From: Amanita rubescens
Lineage: Eukaryota > Basidiomycota > Agaricomycetes > Agaricales > Amanitaceae
Assembly: GCA_015039365.1 (NCBI GenBank)
Contig: WION01000218.1
Location: 1 to 64,000 of the forward strand
DNA: 64,000 nt
Reading direction: 5' to 3'
In this document: piece by piece, positions 55,046 to 64,000 of the stretch
Layout of the letters: every line of letters starts with the position of its first letter
Position numbering within the stretch: the stretch's first letter is position 1
Position numbers and translations under genes: made by a program
Notes under the pieces: generated by a model
The model's database searches: none
Told to the model about the DNA's origin: nothing
The model's input: the letters and a program-made list of their open reading frames with translations, nothing else

Positions 55046-58000
55046 TCACGTAAGCGAGACGGAAAAGAACGATCCTGGCATATTTCCATGCGCCAACAGA
55101 CGCTTCTTCTCCTCCCAGCTCTTCAACGCCCTCACGATCTGCGCCACCTTATCTGGTCGCTGCAGTCGTACATCGTTGATGCTGACGCTCCCCATCTTGA
55201 CCTCGTTGTTCACCAAGAAATCAAACAACGAAAACAGCCCCTCGATCGACTTGTCATCATGCGGATGAGACGGAAAGGCGGAATCAGGAACAGGTGGAGA
55301 CGCGGGGTGTCCCTTGATCGCTTCGGCCAGGCGGAACAGTGCCAAAGCGCTGAACGTTTGTACAAACGGATTTGTCACGCGCAACTGGACAGGCAAATGT
55401 GAATTTGCCCACTCAACAATTGGCGTATCAAGTTGTCCCTATTTTCAACCCGGGTCAACATGACTGTTTTTTTTTAAAAAAAACGATAATAATACAGGAA
55501 TGGCAACTAGAAAGGGGGGAAAGGGGGACAACAAAAAGCTAAACGTCACATACAGAAATGCCACGTGCGCTTTGCCGTTTTGATTCTCTAGCTGGTCTAG
55601 GGGGAGGGGGGGCACTGAACGATTTTGAAGCCTTGGGTGTGTTCAATTCTTCATCGTCTCTTCCTAATTCAGTTATCGAATGGCCCTCTGATGAATCGCG
55701 CTGAGGCTGCAAACCCATCAGAACGAGCGTGGCATGATTAGGAACCTCATTAAGGTCCTTCACGCCCAATGATTCTAGATCTTTGGTACGATGAGCCCGT
55801 TGAGTAGCCGCACGAGCAGAGGGAGAAGGCGGACGTGGAGCGGGATTCATCGCTTGTGCTACTGTTAAAGGAATGGTGGGGATATTGCAGGACGACATAA
55901 CAGCTTCTATTGAGCGCAGATCATTAGCCTCAAACCTTGATCGGGTAGACCAATATCTACTCACTCGAGTAATCCCGCGCAATCGTCGCTTTCATAATCG
56001 CCTTCATCCAATCCCGTATGACCATCTTATCGTCCGAGCTGAAGTAATGCGTCTTGTCCGTGTCATGCTCGATTCTGAACCCATACTTCCCAGGGTCCAC
56101 CGTTTCATCTACAGTCACCTTGTACCCCGTGATGTTGATGTAACCTTTAATTTTAGTTTCCTATTACCCCTTGTTAGACCATCCGTCTTGGCCGGAACCA
56201 CCACACTCACCGCCTTGCTGTTGCTCCTCAGACAATACAGGTGAGTACCGGTCAGGACGAAGTATCTGATCTTCCAGTTATTGTACCTATCTCCCTTTTT
56301 GCGCATCCATCCGCTATGATCAGCCTCCCCGATTTGTTCCAGGATACTCTGACCCTGCTTGACGGGCACAACATCACCGTTCGATGCAATGACAACAGCC
56401 TCATCCTTGCCCTTCTTGGGAGAAGTGGGAGGCGCGCTCGTTCTCTTCCGAAGAGTGTTGCTCTGATCTTTCTCCTTTTGGGCCTTCTCCTTCTCTCGCT
56501 GAGCCTTCTCTTTCTCCTTCTCCTTATCCTTTTCACCTTCTTTGAGTTCTTTCATCCACTTGGGTGACCCATCTGGGGTCTGGGGACGTTGGGAAGACGT
56601 TTTCCTCCCCATAGAGGATGAAAGTCGGGGTAACGGGAACAATGAAGACTTTTCTGCATTATCGTCACTGCCGTCCATCCATCAGCCTCTCATCGCACAG
56701 CTCAAGGAAATGAACACTAACACGGAGTACCTGGGAGGCGGCTTCCTCCCTTTACCCAACGATCCGGGGAACGTCGCTCCGAAAATGCTCAACCGTTCCG
56801 TCCCAGTCTTCGCTTCCGAGTTTTTCTTGGGCCTCGCGACCGCCTTGACGTCCTTGTCCAACATGGAAGACTTGACCAGAGGCGAAACCTGCCCAGACGA
56901 CGGAGCAGACGCAGACACCTCTTTCGAAGTCCGCGAAGCAGAATCCCCACCACGGGATCCAGCCGAATCGTGCGAGAGACCCCAGAGGCGTCTACGGACT
57001 TTTTTCTTCACACTCATGTCCGTCTACGACAAAAAACGAAAATGAAAATGAAATCTAGCGTTCAAAAGAGCCAAAACGCACCTCGCTCATATGCCCGCGG
57101 TCTTCTTCCTCGATACCAGGGCTGTCTTCTTCCTCCTTGAGAAGATGAATCTGATCGCTCAACGTCCCATCACTCGGGGAAAGCGACAAATACGACGGAC
57201 GATGCGTCCTCTCTTCCTCTTGCACCACCAACCCAAGACCGACCCTCTCCTTATCCTTATCCTTATCCTGCACCTTCTCTCTATCCTCCGACACAACACT
57301 CTCCGAAACTGAATCCATCCCTGTCACATGTCCATTCACCGACCCCGGATCGGCACCACCACCACCACCGGGAGCACCAGGCACACTTCCCCATGCAGCC
57401 GCAAACGTAGCTGCGACGGGGCTAGGCATGGACGTCGACTGCTGCATCCCAACTCCAGGCAAACTCTGCGAGTAATACATTGGCGGGACAGACGTACTCC
57501 CCGGAAGCGACGACCGCTGACTGTGTTGACTCGCAGAGTAGGTTCGGGAGTGTCCGGGAGCGGCTTGTTGATGACCTCCGCCAACGCCGATGCCTACACC
57601 GGGACCGGCACCAGGACCACCACCGGGCAAAAAGTGGCTCCCGAGCGGGGAATAAGACACCGAGCCGTGTATCACGTGCGGAGGTGTGGAAGCGGGGTGA
57701 TGGTGGTGATACGACGTCGTCGATACTGTGGGGAAAGACTGGTGCGACATCTCAGGTGAGGATTGTTGGAAGAGTTGGCTGCCGAGCGCGTGCCCGTGGA
57801 AGGAAGAAGGTGAGCCTGAACCTAGATGTTGGCTCCGTAATTCGGCGATGGCGTTGGCAATTCGGACTCGTTTTCCAAAGGCCATGATCCCGATTTCGCT
57901 CTTGAGCAGGTTGGCGTCGAGTTCGAGGAGGACGTCGCCTGTGATTTCTTGTTCTTTAATGCAAACGTCAGTCGCGAACACAAAAAAGGTAAAAAGGCAA

Positions 58001-59497
58001 AGAAACTCACCTATAAACTTGGTCTGAACGTCTAGATCGAAACCTTTACTCTTCAACCAGTCTATAACGTCATCTACTGTCCATTCGGTAGGACTCTTCT
58101 CTTTCTTCTCTTCCCCTGCTTTGTCTTTATCTTGCTCTACGCCAGGGTTGCTCGGAAGATGTACGTCCTGTCCCTGAGGCTGCGGTGAGACAGCTCTGAC
58201 GACCCCATCCAACGAGCTTACGATCACATATCCATTCGATCTCGGGGAGCTGGTTCGCTTCGGCTCAGATATCCTGGTATCTGAGGGACTGCTCCTCGTA
58301 TTCGAATTTGATGCGCCAATAGAGCTGGACGCCTTCTTATCCGCCTCTTCCGAACGGATAGAGGATACAGCCGTATCAGTGGGAGTGTCGGGGTCGAAAG
58401 GATTAGCAGGTGTGCCGGTGATGGTGGGAGCAAGGGATTGGGAGTTACTTGATTGGGCAGTTGTATACGCAGAGTCATTGACAGCCATGGTGTCGGTCTC
58501 CATCTCTTGCGAGTTGTCCGCCGGCTTGGGTGAATGGGCCGCTCCCGTTTCCTGAACTTCATCTTCATCTTCCTCTGGAATATAGGGGTGTGTCCGCTTA
58601 TAAGACTCGGGATGACGAGTGTAACCCTCGTCGTCGCTCTCGTCGCTCATTTCAACGTCGATAGGCGGGGCCACCATCCTCCTGCCGGAAGGCATAGAGT
58701 TGGTGATGGCGTTTAGCTTGTCAGCCTCTTCCAGCGCTCGCCGCGCCGTCTCCGCTAACTTCCGTCTCGCGCCGACATGATAGCTCTCGCCCCCAGCCGA
58801 GCTCGCAATATCTCCATCGGCATCACTGTTCTCGTAATCAGTGTCCGTTTCGGTCTCGCCCCCGTCGCGAGACGAAGCAAAGCTAAAACTCCTTTCCCTG
58901 TCGCTCTCCTCGGCTACCTCGTGATCTGGACGACCAAGCTGCTCAATAGCTTGTTGGACGTCTGTCAAGGTAGCTTTCATGACTTCCCCGTCAGAGCCTG
59001 AGCCTATCCTGCGATGTTGCAGGGCGGTAGACATGGTGGTCGTGGAGTAGGAGCTAAAGGCGGGAGCGGAGTCCCCGTTTTGTTGGAGAATGGCAGGTGA
59101 TTTTGGAATAGGAGCATGGATAGTGGCAGTGCTTTCCTGTTGGTGGGCCGGAGCGTTGACGGCGGAATCTGTCTCGGATTCTTCGTCGAGCGGGAGGAGC
59201 ACGGACTTGCCGTTCTGTACAAGGGGATCGTCGGATGCTGCTGCGGGCACAGGCGGAGCAGGGGCAGTATAGCTCTGGGGGAATAGGCCAATATGACCTT
59301 GAAGGTTCTTACCCTGTTTGAGTAGAAAGTTGAGCCAGCGCATGTGGAATGAGTAAGCCTCGAGGACGGACCTGCCACCAACCATCTCCGAAGTTATCGT
59401 CCTTCTCAATCACCTCGATGCGGTCTCCTGCTTTGAATGAGATTTCGTCCACGTTTTCAGGGAAGAAATCATGGAGGGCGTAGACGAAGTCTGGCAT
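55046..59497 (-). CDS. Boi-type polarity protein: SH3, SAM, PH and C-terminal CH-like region
   Basis: An eight-exon model (59372-59497, 58011-59313, 57082-57953, 56731-57023, 56211-56667, 55965-56160, 55554-55906, 55046-55438) gives 1330 aa, with every junction in phase. An N-terminal SH3 (YALHDFFPENVDEISFKAGD...NFGDGWWQ...GHIGLFPQSYT) is followed by a SAM domain (WTVDDVIDWLKSKGFDLDVQ...GDVLLELDANLLKSEIG) near residue 450-530, and a PH domain (SGWMRKKGDRYNNWKIRYFV...KIKGYINITGYKVTVDE...GFRIEHDTDKTHYFSSD). The last exon adds a helical region (PIVEWANSHLPVQLRV...SIEGLFSLFDFLVNNEVKMG...VRALKSWEEKKR) resembling a calponin-homology-type module. In yeasts Boi proteins link Cdc42 and formins to the cell cortex for polar growth and secretion. 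That role is transferred by architecture. Disordered Pro/Gln/Ser linkers join the domains. Probably single copy. Confidence 0.88.
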
Positions 59498-59950
59498 AAT
59501 GAGGAGTGGTGGCAGCCCTGCCGTGGGAATCCCAGTGACGGGCGTGAGGTAATCCAGGGTATATAATTAGGTCCAACTACTAACTTTATTAGTAATTCCA
59601 ATTGATATCGTTTAATGATCAGCCTTCCTCGAGTCGACTACGCTACCTGGCTCTAGATCCAACCATAGTCGTGCCTTCGCAGCGCGGCCACGATGACATC
59701 TCAGGACAAACTCAACGGTGCCATCAAACACCAGCGGTGGCAGCCCAATAATAAGCCAGAATTCAAATATTTCTATATTTCATTCTTATTGTACTAGTCC
59801 AAGGGGTCACTACCTTGACCGAAGTCATTTGGACCTGCGCCTTTACCCACTGCATCGTTGTAACTTCAACATCACATAGGCATCCAAACAATTTCTACAT
59901 ATCTAGGGATAGCCCGGATAGGTAAGATAGACAACTATCTGATCATACAT
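59498..59950. other. Promoter side of the Boi-type gene
   Basis: No gene. The left part is upstream of the Boi start (a TATATAATTAG word near 59559 may be its TATA region), and the right part is the 3' flank of the small secreted peptide gene. Confidence 0.35.
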
Positions 59951-60136
59951 TCACTGACCATGATATGCATGATTCGCTGGATCAGCGCAAGAACAAAATG
60001 GCAGACACCGCGGGTTGCATTGTAGGGCATTTTCGTAGCCCGGAATGTCATCAAGTTTGATTTCGATTACAAGGGGTCGAGCGATAGTGACCGATGCGCA
60101 GAGAAGTGTTACGAGAACGGTGGCTGGTAATTTCAT
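59951..60136 (-). CDS. Short secreted Cys-rich peptide, 61 aa
   Basis: MKLPATVLVTLLCASVTIARP is a good signal peptide. The mature part is about 41 residues (LVIEIKLDDIPGYENALQCN, then PRCLPFCSC and ADPANHAYHGQ) with four cysteines packed as C-x3-C-x3-C-x-C. An alternative Met six codons upstream (60154) gives a less typical signal peptide, so 60136 is preferred. Single exon, no introns seen. No known family; it could be a small secreted peptide or the 5' end of a spliced gene. Confidence 0.45.
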   Translation of the reverse strand: MKLPATVLVTLLCASVTIARPLVIEIKLDDIPGYENALQCNPRCLPFCSCADPANHAYHGQ

Positions 60137-60154
60137 ACTAATGCGAAAAGGCAA

Positions 60155-61867
60155 ATAGTGCTAGGACACCGAATCAGAGTCCAATCGAAATCGAGGACAA
60201 GCGAGACTGACTGACTACTTAAAGAGGTGTTGTGGAAGCTGAAGAACTATTGGACGTCAGAATTGAAGGTTTTTATATTCCGTCCCCAAGACTCCCCAAG
60301 CTAAGCTGATTATGGGAGAACCACGGACTTTTACATCACATGCTCAACGTTGTCAACTTCATCGGGAAGCGGGAAGTCCTAGTAATATATATTATCTTGC
60401 TTCTCGCACCCCCTTAATTTGTGCGCTATCATGTGGCTTATCTAGTTGTTGACAGAAATGCGATGCTACTTGTCGTAATGTTCTCGCTGTCAACCTGTCA
60501 TATTAATAACATATAGCAGAAGCATAAATCTGTCGATACGATGAATCGAGGTCAGTGAGCGCTGAATACCATTGAGTTATGCAGGTGACATTACCGTTTG
60601 TCCTTCGACATCATACATACCAGGTCCCACCGTCGTATTCTGGCTTGTCGGGTGTAAGGTGGATGTCTTCTCAACGATCGTATCGCCGAAACCCTAAATG
60701 TAATTCAGTCACACGCGCAGCTTATCGGTGACAATATTCGCTTGAGTAACATGGGCCGCTGCTGGTCACGGCAGACCCGAAGCCTTTTTAACTATTATTT
60801 ATACGCCTCGCTTTGCGTCTTCGGCAGTCATGTCAAGCAACCACCTTATCGTGATATGCTTCTGACATTCAATGATAACCTGTGGAGCAGCATGCGTGAG
60901 ATCACGAAGCTGACGAAAATATCTCTGCGCACTTTTCTTCAAAATATATATATATTCCTCTATCAAGTATTTCCTACCGAGAGTTTGAGCCTTGTCAGTG
61001 TTCGTTTGGAATGCGATCCAGTATGTTGTCCTAAACGTTAAAATCAATCCCCACCAACCTCATTTCTATTGGTGCTCACCAAATGAGAATGATGGTGCAT
61101 GATGTTGACGAAAGGATGGTGCGAGGTCTACTACCTCCTGAGGGAGCGACAAAATATCTAGCTCATGTTTCATCACAAGCAGTGACGAAGTTCAAAGGCT
61201 TCCCAACTTGGACGTCAGCGTCGTTGGATGTTGTTGATAACCTGCCGCGCCTGCCGACTAGTAGGCTAAAGATGGGCTGTTGAGCGCAAAGCGAGAGCGC
61301 GTAACGTGGCGTAAACGAACCTGATCTGAGCTCTCTCAACCCACACTGACGTGACTGTCGCGCTCCTCCAAAACAGACAACGAGGAGGTATCGAATCAGT
61401 ATATGGATCATGTTCAGATCCAACAATTGTAGATGCGTTTGTCGGTAACGACTTTTAGATCCACGTGTCGAGGAAGAAAGGATCCGCGTCGCTGAATGCT
61501 GTTGATGATCTGTCGCGCCTAAAGATGGGTTGTTCGGTGCGCAAAGCGAGTGGCGCTCAAAGAATATGTTCAGTGGGGAGTGGTTGTTGTCGAATTGGAT
61601 GTTGTGTCGGGGAGGCTGAACAGGAGCTTTTCCAGATTGGAGATTTCGTTCTTAAAAGGCAAGGGTCGTGGATGAGGGAAGTCGGTAGTGGGGTGGCGGG
61701 GATGGGAAGGTCGGTACTGGTGGGAATTTCACTGCAATATTCGAGGAGTTGTGCGTCAAGTGTAGTGAGGCCGCAGAATAGTGACGGATAAGGTATTTTT
61801 AGTCCATCAATCTCGCTCACACACAAGCTATCACACCTCGATCACCCGAACTGCCGAAGACCCGCGA
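60155..61867. other. 1.7-kb gap with a diverged internal repeat
   Basis: No gene is supported. Reading frames at 60742-61041 (+) and 60799-61047 (-) overlap and neither is recognised. A diverged direct repeat is present: GTTGTTGATAACCTGCCGCG ... CTAAAGATGGGCTGTTGAGCGCAAAGCGAG at 61230-61292, and GCTGTTGATGATCTGTCGCG ... CTAAAGATGGGTTGTTCGGTGCGCAAAGCGAG-like at 61498-61551. The 61557-61795 stretch is G-rich on the plus strand. Confidence 0.4.
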
Positions 61868-64000
61868 ATGCCTCAATCGGTCAAGATCCTCTTTACTTCC
61901 TTTCCACTCGAGATCGATCTAGAGGCCAGTCCTCCAGTCCTTGACTTGCTAGAGCTTACTTGTGCAAAATAGATTCTCGGTTGGACGCGTACTCAAGATC
62001 TCCTATCTCTGACTGAAACAAACAAGTCCATCTCTCAATTACTCTTGTCGCCCATATCCGAGAGAGCTTGGGAACTCTCTTTCTTGAGGAAAAGTATTCC
62101 GCCCCTCCCGCCAATTTACTCATATGTTAAATGGGCAAGATTGATATATGGCAACCACATTTGCTACGTAAGCTACGAGATGCAGTTTCGTTCAGCTTTT
62201 GACGGAAACAGGCTTGTAGACATAACCTGGCGGAGTTTAATTACCACCTCCTGCGCCGGTTGTGTTCCGAGTGCACCGCATGGTTTCAAACCGCTATTGC
62301 TGAGCCAGAAAGAGTGGCCGCGCTTGAAAATCCTGTCAGCTCGACCGAAAGAGACGTTTTGGAACTCATTCCACACACCTCTGAAAGTATGTCATGTTTC
62401 TAAATAGCTATATCCTGGCGAATTGACAAGGGCACCGGACCCACCTGGACTTTTGCTAGCTGATATATGGTGCCGATACTTCGAGCAAGATTACGACGAA
62501 GTGTATCAGAAGCTGCGAGCATACGAAACGAACCAATTCGACACAGATGGCCATACTCTCTCCGATTTTCGACTTCAACGGCTCGAATTTATGGAGAAGG
62601 TACACGAAGTGCGTTCGAAGATGCCTTTTCACGCTGCTCCATTGACCGTGTCCGTTTCCAGCTGTCGATATGGTCACGTTCAAATCGACAGCGAGGGGTG
62701 AAGCACCGTGTCGAAGCAATGTATGTAACCGCCGTGCTTTCAGACTGATGTACGAGACTCACTAGGCCAGCATACGAAAACGATTCTATGAATTAGGGTT
62801 CGAGGAATGTGATTTCGACCGTGGCTTTAAAGCTCCCGTTTGGATCATCGACTTGGACCACGAAGATATAACTGAGCGAGGTACTAATTACTACCACTTT
62901 TCGTTATTTCAACGCTGATGACACGCCAGAGTGGAACCTTATTTACGAGTCAACGAGGGGGCGTATATGTGATTACAGGAACGTACGGGAAATGGGGGAA
63001 AGACGGAAGATCATCACTCGGATGCTCTTCGATTCTTACCTCAAGTACATCTCCCCGTACCAATGGGCTTATCAGCCCAAGTCTCATGACATATATGATG
63101 ACAGGGAACTAGCCTTTCTGGCCATAAGCTTCCAGAAAGACCGAGACCTATCCAAGGCAGACCTTGATGCAGCAAAAGCTAAAATTCCGGAGATCGCGAA
63201 GAATTGGATGCAGAACAAAAAAAACGCATTATCAAGCCTCATGTCTTCTTATTTGAGGGATAAAGGGTATTTGAAAGAAGTGACAATCACGCCCGAATTT
63301 GACATTCTGCAACTTGCGATAGCTGTTTACGCATGTTCTCCCATCCCTTCTGCTACATCTTTCTGGGACAATCCATCTTCAATACCACTTATAGGCCCTG
63401 ATGCAGCTCTTCTCCATAAATGCAAAAGCCCAATGTGTCACATCATCTTTTCGGAAGTTGGATTTGAGGCTGCAACGTTTTTTGTCAAGCTTGTTGGTTT
63501 AGACCCCCTCTCGACTACCTACGCGGACATGGTCAAAAAGGATGCTCGATTTGTTCGTTCGGACATGCGCGAAGTTGCACTCCCGTGGACGGCTGCAGTA
63601 AGTACTAGCATGAAACGATTTTCTCTCGATTGACTCGTCGAATCACCAGGTCACTCGCTTTATCTTAGAAAAAGACACAGTTTATGAGTCTACTACAGTA
63701 TGGGAACTACTTTCGCCGGAGGAAACATTTGAAGCGAAGAAGAATGAGGAGGACCCAAAGCTTAACGAATCGTGGTGCTGTAACCTCTGTCCTGTCTTTG
63801 GATATTGGTCTCGAAAGAACTTTTACGTAGTCAAGGAACATATCTACACGAGGTGCTTAGTAGTCGGGTCTTTCAAAATCACCTCGCTGATGCATTTCCA
63901 TAGCCATGGTATATGTGAACCGGAGGTCCCTCGCCATATCTTTGTTTATAATTTGTCACCCCTGAATCCATTGTGCTAACAAGTACTACCACGCGTTTAC
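61868..64000 (+). CDS. F-box-like protein, runs off the window; one in-frame stop
   Basis: A spliced model reads ILGWTRTQDLLSLTETNKSI then SQLLLSPISERAWELSFLRK (F-box-like), SYVKWARLIYGNHICY joined to ACRHNLAEFNYHLLRRLCSEC (two cysteine pairs, as in many agaricomycete F-box proteins), a helical part (YFEQDYDEVYQKLRAYETNQ), RKRFYELGFEECDFDRGFKA, and a long C-terminal exon (62932-63600). The first Met (61868, MPQSVKILFTSFPLEI) is separated from the F-box by a TAG at 61970-61972, and I found no good donor to splice it out. So either exon 1 is different or the gene carries a nonsense mutation. Splice junctions used: 62167/62212, 62386/62431, 62608/62662, about 62720/62772 and 62880/62931. The 3' end is outside the window. 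F-box proteins usually recruit substrates to SCF ubiquitin ligases. Confidence 0.6.

Noticed and set aside
60600..61047. Possible eleventh Hsp70 or another gene on the minus strand (GPGMYDVEG... and the ORF at 60799-61047).
   Set aside because: The short GP-x-YDV resemblance to the Hsp70 terminus is not supported by any other exon; no coherent spliced model was found.

Overview
The window looks like nuclear DNA of a mushroom-forming basidiomycete (Agaricomycetes). The evidence is many 45-60 bp introns, no operon-like packing, a fungal-specific FunK1-type kinase, a GH12 secreted glucanase, an SH3-SAM-PH Boi-type polarity protein and a degenerate F-box-like gene, all in styles usual for that class. 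No rRNA, tRNA or CRISPR was seen.

Two gene families dominate. The first is an HSPA12-like divergent Hsp70: an actin-like ATPase fold with DxGTT, DCGGGT and VGGF motifs, and an unusual C-terminus ending in an LLFGLTELKAQ(I/M)AW block instead of a canonical substrate-binding domain. Ten copies or large remnants are present. Copies 1-3 and fragment 1b, on the + strand at the left, and copy 4 on the - strand, are broken by frameshifts. Copies 5, 6, 8, 9 and 10, on the - strand at the right, read through with about 13 exons. Copy 7 is intact apart from a frame problem at its start. The second family is an unnamed coiled-coil family (called CC here) with a conserved helical core and a WRAL...FxxxF/FDP C-terminal region. 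It has three - strand copies (A, B, C) at the left, a diverged - strand copy D near 26-28 kb, and two + strand copies that are fused to Hsp70 remnants.

Layout: 0-10 kb is a nested duplication of [Hsp70 fused to CC(+)] followed by CC(-). 10.7-11.9 kb is a GH12 gene. 12.0-13.1 kb is a Tc1/mariner-like deletion element with perfect terminal repeats and a TA target duplication. 13.4-15.9 kb is a multi-pass membrane protein. 16.5-21 kb is a head-to-head CC-C/Hsp70-2 pair. 21.5-22.5 kb is a PIF/Harbinger-like deletion element. 22.9-28.2 kb is Hsp70-3 tail-to-tail with CC-D. 28.4-36.9 kb holds Hsp70-4, -5 and -6. 38.4-41.0 kb is a FunK1-like kinase. 41.4-54.6 kb holds Hsp70-7 to -10, interrupted by a small secreted protein and a frameshifted pseudogene. 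55.0-59.5 kb is the Boi-type gene. 60 kb has a short Cys-rich secreted peptide, and 61.9 kb to the end is an F-box-like gene that runs off the window.

The most interesting signal is the repeated juxtaposition of the Hsp70-like and CC families: shared, duplicated divergent 5' regions, one in-frame chimera that was later duplicated, and phase-0 60-nt coiled-coil exons that vary in number. A functional partnership is inference only. GH12, Boi, FunK1 and the other genes show no sequence-level link to it.
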